Positions 34,570-46,500 of a stretch of 51,750 nucleotides of DNA are shown here, piece by piece. Below the pieces are notes generated by a model. That model saw only the letters and a program-made list of their open reading frames with translations, ran no database searches and was not told the DNA's origin. Made by a program: the position numbers and the translations under genes. Source of the stretch: Bradyrhizobium sp. AT1 (GTDB lineage Bacteria; Pseudomonadota; Alphaproteobacteria; Rhizobiales; Xanthobacteraceae); assembly GCF_001590795.1 (NCBI RefSeq), contig NZ_JXDL01000001.1:2408428-2460177 (forward strand), read 5' to 3'. How positions within the stretch are numbered: position 1 is the first letter of the stretch; each line of letters begins with the position of its first letter.

Positions 34570-37500
34570 CTACCACGCCTCCGCGAGACGGCTCACGGCC
34601 GGCTTCGCCGTCTGCACGCTTGCGTCCTTCCACCCGGCGCGGCCCGCACGCTGCCCCTTCTGGCGCAGCTTGCGCATGTCGCTGAGGCCCTCGATGTTGA
34701 CGGCGGGACCGGAGCCGACGGCCTCGACCGGCCGCGGCGTCAGCAGCGCGTCGAGACGCGCCTGGCCGGAGAGGCCGAGCAGGTAGAACGTTCCGCCATC
34801 CTTCTTTGCGAGCCAGGACTCGATACTCTCCTTGCCCTCGCCGTCGACCGCGATGTTGCGCATCATGCTGGCGCCGGTGAAGGCGTTGCAGCAGATGTGG
34901 CTCGGCCCGTAATTGGTGACAGTCGCGGAGATATCGCCGGTGTAGTACACCACATAGGCGTTGCTGACATTGGCGTTGCCGACCTGGCTCATCGTGAACA
35001 CGCCGCCGGGCTGGTAGAGCTGGAGGCTCGGCCCGTTGGCCGGCGCCAGCGAACGATTGTTGAGCAGGATCTGCTGGGTTGCCGTGGTGAGCAACAATTG
35101 ACCCGGTACATAGCCGTTCAGGATCGAGACGGCGTGCGCGTCGGTCCAGAAGTTCGCATCCACCACCCTGAACTGGTTGACGATGATGCTGTCGGGATCG
35201 ATCCAGACGTTGGCATATTTGGCGACGCCGCCGTTATAGCCGGTGATGTTCAGGATCATCGGGATTGCCGGGTTGGACCGGACCTGCTCGCCCCTGACGT
35301 TGATCGTATCGGCCGCGAGATCGAGCTCGCTCACGACACTGACCCAGTTGATCGTCAGATCCCCGGACGACGTCATCTTGACGATGTTGCCGCTGATCCG
35401 GTCGAACGAGACCGATCCGGCCACCTCGAAACGCGTATCGCCGTTGGCGGAGATCGATCCGCCGCGGAGCGAACCGGTGTCGGATCTGACGATGAGGTCG
35501 CCGGCATCGCCCGGGATACCGGTCGTGGTGAGCTGGCTGAAGACGATGTCGTTCACGGCATGCAGGGTCTGCGTGCCGCCGCTGATAGCGGTGCCGAGAG
35601 TGATCCCTCCCGTCGTCGCGGTGACGTCGAGCGTGCCGCCAACGTTGAGATTATCCCAACGAACGACCGTGCCGCTCAGGACTGCGTTGCCGGTCGCGGC
35701 CGTGAGGTTGTGACCGGTGTTGGTGCCCGCGGCGATCAGGCTCGCCGAGCCATGGGCGGAGACCGAGCCGAGTGTCGGGACGCCGCCCGACATCACCGTC
35801 TGCGCCAGGATGAAACCGTTGTCCGCGGTGACGTTGATGCTGCTGGCATCGCCGTTGACGCCCGTCGTGGTCAGCGCATTGAAGGTGAAATTGTCGCGGG
35901 CGTGAATGGTCTGCGTGCCGCCGCTCTGGGCGGTCTGCAAATTGATGCTGCCCTGCCCCGCGGTCACGCCCAGCGTCGTCCCGACATTGAGGGCGTTCCA
36001 GTTGATCGCGCCGCCGTTGGCCGTCAGCAGCCCGGAGCCTGTCGTCGCCGCGAGCGTATTGCCGGTGATGGTCGTGGCGGCCAGCAGGCTTGCCGAGCCA
36101 TGGGCCGCGACTGAGCCGAGCGTGGCCACGCCGCCCGACATCACCGTCTGGGCCAGGATGAAGCCGGTGTCCGCGGTGACGTTGATGCTTCCGGCATCGC
36201 CGCTGTTGCCGGTGGTCGCCAGCGACTTGAACGTCACATTCTCCGTCGCGTGGATCGTCTGCGAGCCGCTGCTGTCGGCGGTGCCGATCACGATGCTGCC
36301 GTTGTTCGCGACGGCGCTGAAGCTGCCGGTCGCGCCGGTCGCGGTGCCCGCCACCACCTGGTCGAGCGTCAGCCCGCCCGTGCCGATGATGTCCACGCTG
36401 CCCTTCGCCGCGGACAGCAGGCTCACCTCGGTGTCGGTCAGCGCCTTCAGGTAGATGCTGCCGGCGCTCGCACTGGCCGACAGCCGCGTGGCGTTGGTGG
36501 TGAACCGGCTCGTCGCGCCGCCGATGCCGTTCGAAGCGCTCAGCGACACGTCGGCGCCGGCGCCGGACACGAGGAACTTGGTCTGGCCGTCGCCATTGTC
36601 GACGATCGCGCCGAGCGAGGCGACGCCGCCGGCGGTGACGATGATCGACGGGCTGTTCAATGCGGCGGCATAGGACTGCGACGAATTCAGCTGGCCGATC
36701 GTCGCATCGCCCGTGGTGGTCACCGAGATCAATCCGGCCGCGTTGATGGCCGAATAGGCACCCATCGACAGCGTCGCGGCCACTAGCGTCACGCCGTCCG
36801 AGCTGCTGGTCGCGACCACCGGCGCCGTGCTGGTGCCGGCCGCGAAGGTCATGCCGCGATTGGCGAGCAGCTGCATCAGGCCATCGCTGCCGATGCTGGT
36901 GTTGATGGCGAGCGCGCCGCGCGCCACGTTCAACGTCAGGGCGCCGCCGGCCGTCAGCGACCCATAGGCGCCGCTCCGGCCGACCGCGAGATCGCCGGTG
37001 ACGGCGAGGATGCTGAGATCGCCGACCGCCGTGCCGGTCACCGCGCCGGAGATGTTCACCTGCAACGGCTGGAAGGACGAGCCGTTGAAGCCGATATTGC
37101 CGCCGGCGCGCAGGTCGAGGTCAGTGCCGAGGATGTGGATCGCGCTGCGGTCGGTGAAATCGGCCTCGGCGTAGATGCTGCCGGCTGCGGCGAGCTGGAT
37201 CGCGTTGCCGGCGGAGATGTTGCCGAGGATGAGATCGCCGGTGGTCTGCTTCACGTAGATGCCCTGCGCCGACGAGACCTGGTCGAGCTGGTCGTGGCCC
37301 GGATCGGCAAAGGCGATCTGAAGCGCGTTGGAATTGTTGGCGGGATTGCCGCCGGCGGCGCCGGGAGCACCGACATTGCCGCGCTCGGCGATCAGCGTCA
37401 GGTTGGCGATGTCGCCGGAGATCACCGCCCCGCCCACATTGGCGGAGATGCTGGTGACGGCGTCGAGCTTGACGTCGCCGCGGCCGGTCACCTCGATGCC

Positions 37501-40500
37501 GTTGGCCTGCGCGGCCGTGATCGGGCCGTAATTCGCGGTGACGCCGCCGAGCGCGAGGCCGTTCTTGCTGCCGAGATAGATATTGGTCAGCGCCTTGGCC
37601 GAGATCGCGATCGGGTTGTCGACGACGACGAGATTCTGCTGCGACAGGCTGACCGTATAGGTCGTGACATGGCTGGTCGGATCGGTCACCGCGCCGACGG
37701 TGAGCTGGCCGGGGCCGGCCGAGGACAGCAATGCCCTCTGCTCCGTCGTCAGCGACGACGCATCGACGCTGGTGAAGGTGAAGGTCTGGGGCGCGGCCGA
37801 ATTGCCGACCGAGCCGCGCGGCGCATACAGCATGATCTGGTTGGCGCTGACATTGGCGATGACGTTCTCGTCGATCGGCGGCGGCGCCGCGCCGATCGAC
37901 GACGACGACACGGTGTAGGCGAGCTGGCTCTGCGTCCACTGCGCGCCCGCTGTGATGATGCCGTAGACCCGCTCGGTCGACGCCAGCGTATAGCTGTAGT
38001 TCGCGTTATAGGTGTTCAGCGCCGTTTGCAGCGCCGTGTTGGTCGGCAGGCGCTGATTGGCCGTCGAGACGCCGTCGAACAGCTTGGTGAACAGCGTTGT
38101 GGACAGTGAACTGCCGAACACCGTCCCCAGCGGATCCGCAGGCGCGGTGCCGAGCAAACTCGTCAGCGAGGTCTTGAGCTCGTCGGTGCTGATCTTGCCC
38201 AGCAGGAACTGGTCCCGCAGGAACCGCGTCGTCGCCTCGGTCTTCATCTGCGTCGTCGTGACGTCGGCGGGATCGATGCCGAGCTTGGCAGCCACTTGCG
38301 CCCGCAGCACCGTTTGCCCCACCGAGGTGGGGTTGTAGGTGCTGCCGTTGGGGAAAGCGATGTTCTTGAGCTGGAAATAGTCGTTGTAGGCCGACGTCAC
38401 CATCGACTGGTAGCTGTTGACGGCGTTGGTCGCGGCGTTGCCGCTGAGCAGATCGAGGCTGGCCCAGACGTCCTGCAGATGCTGGCTCTGCGCCTGGGTG
38501 AGACCGACCGCCGCCCGGCCATTGAGGATGCTGGCCTGGTTGCCGTCGGAGCCGGCGGCTTCGAGGAAGACCGGGCCGCCGGTCGACTGGATCGTGCCGA
38601 GGCGGAGGTCGCCCTTGGACTGGATGATGTAGGTGCCGGTGGCAGAAGTGCTGTCGAGCACGCCGCCGTCGACGCTGCCGCCCGCCTGGACCGTCCCCGT
38701 CGCCTGGATCACCAGCGGATTGATGTTGGTCAGCGTGCTCGCGCCGTTGACGACGGCGCTCGTCGCACCGATCGCACCGGACGTGGAGTTGATCTCGATG
38801 TTCTTGCCGATCACGACCGGGTTGGCGGGGTTGTAGGCGGACGCCGAGTTGATGTCGCCGACCGCCGAGAGGAAGACGTTGCCCTGCGGCGTGGCGCCCG
38901 CCGAATTCACCTTGACCTGGTTGATCGACAGCGCCCCCACGGCTGCGATCGCGATGTCGCGGTCGATCGAGCTCGCAGTCAGGCTGCCGCCATAGAGCTG
39001 CACCTGGACGGGAGCCTTGGTGGCCCCGAGCGTGCCGATGCCGCCGTCACCCCGAAGCGTCACGCTCGTGCCTGATATCACCGGGTTGTTGGCATTGGCG
39101 CCGACCGTGATGGACGAGTTCGTGCCGGTGGCGTTGAGCGTCGTCGTGCCCTGAAGGTTGTTGATCGACCCGTTGATGACGATGCCGGAGGTCGAATTGA
39201 CCAGGACGTCGCTATTGCCGCCGCCGGTGAACTTGATGTTGATCGGGTTCGACGCCTTGACCGTGTTGGTCAGCGTGAGCGTCAGATGATCGTAGATCGC
39301 CTGGTACCAATTGAACTGGGCGTCCGCACCGCAGCACTTGTCGGGATGGGTGTTGAGTGGATTGATGTTGCCTTGCGCGTCCACGCCGTCCGCCCAGTGA
39401 TAGCTGCCGGTGGCGGTGGTGACCTTCTGGTAGTTGGTGCTCTGGACGCCGGAAACCAGGCTGGTCGTGGTGGTCCAGTTCGCCCCCGTGGCCTGATTGG
39501 GCGTGAAGTGCCAGCCGTAGTCGAACTGCGTGCTGTTGGTCGGGCGATCCAGCGTTGCGGTGTCGACCCATTGATAGAGCATGTTCGCCTGCGTCGCGTA
39601 CTGGATGCCGGCAGTACCAGTCCTGGATGTAATCATCGACGGGTCGACCGCGGCCGCAGTGACGCTGTTGGTCTCGTATTTCGTTACCTGCTGGTTGCTC
39701 GCCGCCTTGGGATCGTAGACATACCACGTCGTCTTCCCCTGGAGCTGGTCGACGATCTCGACCACGCTTTGCGCGGTGGCGCCGGTATTGATGGTGTTGG
39801 TGACGAGTGCAAGTCCGCTGGTGTTGTTGACCGTGATCGTGCCGGCACCGCCCTTGATCTCGATATTGCCCTGGGTCTGGGTATTGTCGGTCGAGGTCGA
39901 GATGATCTTGCCGTTCAGATAGACGTAGCCGCCGGCGCCCTGTACCACGCCGTTCAGCATAAACTGGTCGGTGAGAGCGTTGTACCTGACGCCAATCTTG
40001 ACGTCGCCGGTGCCTGAGGTCGTCAGGTTGGCCCCCGCGATGTCGACATAACTGCCGTTCCGCGCGTTGGCCTGGGCCTGGGCGAAGGCGGCGCTGTTGT
40101 TCTTGAGATTCGTGACCTGCTGCGCGGCGTCGGCGCCGATGTTGACCGAGTAATTGCTGCTCGAGCCGGCCTGGATGATGCCGTTGATGTTGATCACCGA
40201 CGCCGAGATGATCACTGCCTGGGCACTGATGGTCCGGGTGTCCGTCACGGTGGCCGGTGTCTCAGCGGTCTTCGGCGTGATCGCATCCGGTTGGATGTTG
40301 ATGACCTGGAAGAACGCCGAGCAGCCCGCACAATTGAACGGCGTCTTGTACGGACCGCTATCCGCGTAGACGTTCCGCCCATCATAGGTCGTCTTCTCCC
40401 ACGGCGCAGTCGAGATGACCTGACTGGTCGGCCCCTCGATCTGCTGCAGCGTGCTGACGCTCGGCACGCTGCCGGCGTTGGGATTGCCGTTGCCGGGTGC

Positions 40501-43500
40501 GCCCTGGCCCATCGGCAGGAATATCGACGAGTAGAGCGACGTGCCGTCGTAGAACGTCATCAGCATGCGCGCGGTGAAGATCGTGCTGGCGTCGGCGTTG
40601 CCGACCGGTGCATAGATGCCGCTACTGCCGCTGGCGCAGCAATAATAGAAATATGGGTGATCGCCTCCCGACCCGATATGCGGAGCGGTATAGTAGTCGC
40701 CGTAGGCACCGAGATAGGTCGCCGCCGTCATCACCGCCGTCAGCGCGTCCTCCGGTCTGTTCTCGGTGCTGGCCCATTGCGAGGTGACGGCGCTGCTGCT
40801 GTCGTAGAAGCTGCCGATGCCGCCGAGGAAGGTGAACGTGCCCTTGGGCACCACGATCTGGACGGTCGCGGCGCTGAGCGACTGCGATGCGACGACACTG
40901 CCGAGATTGTTGACGACCTTGAGCAGGCCGTTCGGATTGTTGACGGCACCGTTGAAATAGATGTCGGGCGTGCGGGTCAGCACGTTGCCGTTCTGGTCGA
41001 TGCCCTGGCCGCTGTCGGGATCCAGGCGATTGTAGGTGGCCGAGATGTCGATGACCGGCGAAGCGCTCGGCATCGCGGTGAAGGTCACGTTGGAGTGTGA
41101 ATCCGGGTCGACATGGTCGATCTGGCGGTAGGTGATGTTGCCTCCGCTCACGTCGGTGACCGTGAGGTTGCCGAGGCTCATGAAGTCGAGGCCCTTGTTC
41201 TCGATCTTGATCAAGGGCGAGCTGCGCGCGATGACTGCGGGCGCGGCCGGGTTCGTGCCGCTGTTGCCGGTCAGCTTCTGCGCCAGGATGGAGACGTTGC
41301 CGGCGGAGACCAGGATGTCGCCGAAAGCGAAGGCGTTGCCGGGCGCGTCGGAGGTGAACGGCGCCTGCTTGATCAGCGTGTCGATCTGGCGCTGGATGTC
41401 GCCGGTCGGATCGGTGCCGGAGGGCGACATGGTCGCGGGGTTCGTCGCCGTCGCGGCCGCGAGCTGGGAGCGAACTTGAGTCTCGGTCAGGCCGGTCAGC
41501 GTCGCCAGCTGGTTGACCACCAGCTGATAGGGATTGAAGTTGCCGATGGTGGTGTACTGGACCGTCTGGTGGTTCCAGCTCATCACCGGGTTGAAGTGAT
41601 TGACGTCGGAAACGGATTCGAGCGTCAGCGCGGAGTACGGGCTCGTCGTGCTCAGGGTCGGCGTGCTCGCACCGAGGTTGATCGTGATGCTCAAATCGTT
41701 GTTGATGCCCGCGACCACGAGGCCGTTGAGCGCGACGTCGCCGGTGCCGCTGGTGTGGCTGTGGTTGTCGCTGTTCTTGGCGCTGAAGATGTCGAGATAC
41801 GGATTGTAGTTGCTGCCGTTGCCGGCGGCCGTGACCTGCCCCTGCGTGGCGCCCAGATAGATATTTCGGGCGCCGAGCACGCTCGAGGTCGGAGCGAGGG
41901 TCAGGCTGGTGGTGTCGTCCGCATTGGCCGTGCCGCGGTAGAGCGTCGAGATCGGAATGGCCGTGTTGTTGTAGACGACCGTCGTCGCAGTCGCCTGCAC
42001 GCTGCTGAAGACCGAGCCGTCGCCGGCGAGGCCGGCATACATGGTGATATCGCGCCAGGCCACGATCTTCGTGTTGTCGCCGACATTCACGGACTGGGTG
42101 GCATGCACCCAGCTGTTGGTGCTGGCGCCGACGCCCGCGATCGCGCCATAGAGGCTGGCATTGGCGTTGTTGGCCGCCGCCATCTTGGCCGCCGTGCCGA
42201 CATAGATCTTGCCGGCGCTGAACAGCTGCCGGGCGTTGATGTTCACCGCGAGCGTGGCATTCGCCGTCATGTTGGATTCGGCGCCGCCGCCGGCGAAGAA
42301 GCTGGCGGTGGCGAGGCTGGCGGTGTCGTTGGTGTTCAGCGTGTTGTAGGCCTCGATGTTGATCGCCGCGGTCGAGGTCCTGGGATCGTCGTTGAGGCTC
42401 AGCACCGTGCCGGCGCCGATATTGGTGGTGACGTTCTGCGTCACGAAGGATTCGCTGAGCGCGGCCGCTCCCGAGAACGAGCCGCCGGAACCCGAACGCG
42501 CACCGCCGCCGCCCTGGTTGACGATGTCGTTGGCGATGACGACCATGTCGCCGGCCGCCGAATTGATGATCAGATGCGTGCCGATCTCGGCCGTGGTGGT
42601 GGAGTCGACGTCGTTCCGCGCCTTGCCGGCCGACACGCCGGCCGTGGACGCCTGATAGGCGTCGCCGCTCGCCATGTAGTTCGTGGTGTGCTTGGCGTCG
42701 ATGCGGAAGCCGCCGAAATAGAGCGTGTCGTCCGTCGAACCGCCGTCGAACCGTGCGTTGGTCACCGCGGTCGAGCCGGTGGTGGCGACCGCCGCCACGC
42801 CGGCATAGGTGCCGCCCGCGCCGACCGTCGCATTGGAGACGTTGGTGTCGGTGCCGGTGGCCTTGATCCAGAGGACGCCGGTGTAATTGCCGTGGTTCGC
42901 GGCATCCATGTCCGCGGGCGCCCCCAGATAGGCATAGGTGTGCGCGCTGGATGACGTCTGCGCGACGGTGGCGCCGAGCGCCAGGAACCCGCTCGAAAGG
43001 CCGGTCGCCTCGGCGTATTGGGCGCTGTCGTTTTCGGCCTCGATGGTCACGTTGGCGTTGGGCAGTCTGATCCCCACCCCGCCATAGGCACTCACGGTCG
43101 CGTTCTGTGACGCCTGGGCGTAGCTGCCCTGCGCGCCGATCAGCGAGCCGCCGCCGCCGGCAAGCGCCTTCGCCCAGGTCGTCGTGCCGCTGGTCGGAAC
43201 CAGCGCCTTGGCGCTCACGTCGAGCGCACCGCCCGAGAAGCTGACGGCGTCGCCGACATCGGCCGTCACCGTGGCGCCGACCGTGGACTTCGCGATGGCG
43301 ACGCCGACGGCTCCGCCGCCGACCGAAACGCCGATCGCTTCGCTCGACAAATTGGGCGCAATCGCCGCCGACACCAGCGTGCCGATCCCGCTCGCGGACG
43401 TCGTGATCGAGGCGCCGGCGCCGATCTCCGCCAGCACGCCCGAGTTCTCGGTGGCCTCTGCGTCCGCACCCGAGCCGGCGACGATGCCGCCGCCGAGTGC

Positions 43501-46500
43501 GGTTGCGGTCGTGCTCAGGGTGCCTGCCCCGCCTGCGCCGATCAACAATTGCGAGGTGCTAATGGTGGCGCCGTTCAAGACTCGCGCTGCGACCGAGCTG
43601 TGCCGGCTTGCTGTCGCGACCGAAGCGCCGACGGCCACGGCACCGGCGGAGACGCCGCCCGTGAAGACCACCTGGGTCGTGGAGTCCTGCGCCATGACGG
43701 CAGCGCCGGTCCCGCCCGTGCCGCTAATATTGCCGCCGAGCAGCGCCGTCACGGTGTTGGTGACATTGCCGACCGCCACGGCGGCCTGGGCGCCGAAGTA
43801 GAGCGCCGCACCGCCGGCGATCGCCTCGGTGTCGATGGTCTTGCCGGCATAAGGGCCGGTGTTGGCGTCCTTGACGACCGCCGCAACGCTGACGGACGGC
43901 GCCACGACGGCCAAAGGCGTATCCGCGGCCACCAGCACCCCGGAGCCGTTGCGTCCGTAGTCGCTCAGATTGGCCACCACGGTGCTGTTGACGCTGGTGT
44001 AGCCGATGCCCGCACCGATGCCGACGTTCTTTGCAAAGCCCGCACCAAGCAGATACATCTTGGCCGCGTTGGCGCTGGTCGCTCCGACATTGACCTGCGA
44101 GCCCCTGACGTTACCGCCCGCGATCTGCGCGACCACGACGTCGCTGCCGCCGCTCAGCACATTGCTGACGTCGTAGGTCGAGTTGACATTGGCGCTGTTC
44201 GGATTGCCGGCCGTGCCGCTCGCGACGGCGTCACTGCCGTGCGTGCTGCTGGTGCCGCTGTTGACCGATGCGATGGTGCCGTTGCCGCCCTGATTGAGCT
44301 GGCCGGTCTGCTGGCCCTGGGTATCCGCATCGGCCGTGTTGGTGCCGATGATGATGACGCCGACGGTCGCGCCGATGCCAACGCTGCCGCCGATGCCGGC
44401 CGTCACCGCGTAGGACAGCACTTCCTTGGTGCTGAGCGCATTGACGTTGATGGCGCCCACCGAGTTCAGATTGCTGTTCCAGCTCTCCGCAACGGTCCGG
44501 CTCTTGAACACGATGACGTTGGCCGCAGCACCAACGCCGACCCCTGCCCCGCTGGCGCCCACAGCAAGCGCGCCGGCGATCTCCTTGATCGCGACGTCCT
44601 CGGTCGCGTTGATCGTCACCGCGCCTGCCGTACCGCCCGTCACCCCCTGCAGCGTGGTGTCGTAGACACCGGCGATGGTGGTGTTGTTAGCGACCTCGAT
44701 ATTGGCCATGCCGGCGATCGCCGCCGTGCCGGTCGAGAGCGCGCCGCCGATCGCGTAGGCCTCGAAACGGTTCTTGGTCTTGGCTTCGACGTCGAGCGCG
44801 CCGCTCAAGTTGAGCGCGGTGGTGTGCGCAGCGCCATTGCCCTGATAGCGGAACTCGTCACCGACATAGGCCAGGGTCCGGTTCGAGGAGACCTGGACCA
44901 GGAACGCCGCGCCGATCGCGGCCTGGCTGCCATAGGCGCCGGAGCCGTTCGCGGAGAAGATGCCGGTGTTGTTGTTGGCGTTGACAGTCAACGACGAAGC
45001 CGTCACCGCCCCGCCGTCGACATAGGCTTCCGTGGTCGCCTGGAACACGTTCAGCCCGACCGAGCCGGTGTTGAAGCCGATCGCGATCGAGGACGCATCC
45101 TGCTCCGCATTGGCCTTCACGGTGACGGCGCCGACCGTCTCGCTCGACGACTGGACGCCGCCAACCGTGGCATTGGTGATATAGGCAAAGGTCTCACGCG
45201 ACATCGTCGTCGAGATGATGGTCGCGCCACCGCCGCCGCTGCTGCCATAGGCGATACCGGCGCCGAACGCGCCCGAATAGGAGAAGCTCGACGCGGCCAC
45301 CTCGATCTGCGGCTTGAGCGTCGAGGAGGTCAGGCGCGTGTCGATGGCCGCGCTGTCGATATAGGCCCGCGTCGCCCCGCTCATCACGTTGGTGATCGGG
45401 TTGATCATGATCGAGATGCCGCCGCTCGCGGCGACCGAAGCGACGTTGGTCACGACCGCCTGATGCGAGCTTGCGACCACGGCAAGGCCGCGCACGCTGT
45501 CCTGGTTCTCGGAGAGATCGGGCGTGGTGTCGGTCGGCGCGTGGGCCGTGCCAAGGTCGAACGCATGGACCAGCGTGCCGTTGTTGACCGACAGCGTATC
45601 GGTGGAGCTGGTCCCGAGCGCGTCGACCTTGGTGTTCGCGCCCGTGATATAGGCCGCGGTGGTGCCGGTGATCTGGTTGGTCACCAGCGAGCCCGCGCCG
45701 CCGGCCGCGCCCTTGCTGATCGAGAGGGCGCCGGCGAATACGGCCGCCTTGTCGTTGTTGCCCGCGACCACGCCGACATTGTTGGTCGCGGTGACATCGG
45801 CGCCGTTGATGCCGTTGGTGCCGGCGGCGGTGATGCCGGCGGTGACGTTGGTCCCCATCAGATTGGTGGCGACCGAACCCGCGAGGCCAACCTGCGAGGA
45901 CATCGCAATGCCGACCGCGACCGTCGAGATGTTGGCGTTCGAGTTCGCGTTGACCCCGACATTGCCCGAGGCGATCAGCTTTGAGCCGGTGACGCCGGCG
46001 CTGACATTGTTGGCGATGCTGCTGTAGACGAGCGCGAGGCCCGCGGCGCTTCCTTGCGTCGAGGCGCCCGCGATCGCGGCGGTCCCGGTGATGCTGGAAC
46101 TGTCGGTTGCGTTGACGGAGATATTGCGGCCCGTGACGGACGATTGCGACGCGCTCGACAAATTGTTGCCGATCGCGGCCGAAACGGTATTGCTGATCGA
46201 GCTGATCGTCGTGCCGCCGACGCCGGCGAACTGTCCGGTCGCGAGACCAAAGCCGATCGTGACCGCCTGGATCTTCGAGGAATCGACCGCGCTGACGCGG
46301 ACATTGCCCGGGGCCGACATCAGCACGTTGGCGATGTAGGCCGAATGCGTGGTGGCGATGGTGTTGTAGACGATCGAGGCACCGACATTGTTTTTGCCGG
46401 CCTGGATCAGACCCGCAACGGAGACGATGCTGGCGCCCGGACCGTTGCCGGTACCGTCGTTGAGCGCGGACGCGCTGAAGTCGATGCAGTTCTGCCCGCC

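Noticed and set aside
33160..36114. Open frame of 984 codons on the plus strand
   Set aside because: It lies antisense to the TpsB and TpsA genes, is Arg/Asp/Gly-rich without domains, and arises from high GC with few stops.
37474..37482. RGD triplet in the adhesin (residues 4567-4569), with a second one near residue 4040
   Set aside because: In a protein this long and rich in Gly and Asp, RGD is expected by chance, so it is not used as evidence of integrin binding.
43549..45984. Open frame of 811 codons on the plus strand, and similar ones at 41113-42954 and 47707-49587
   Set aside because: All are antisense shadows of the repetitive adhesin gene; compositions are extreme and no motif is recognisable.
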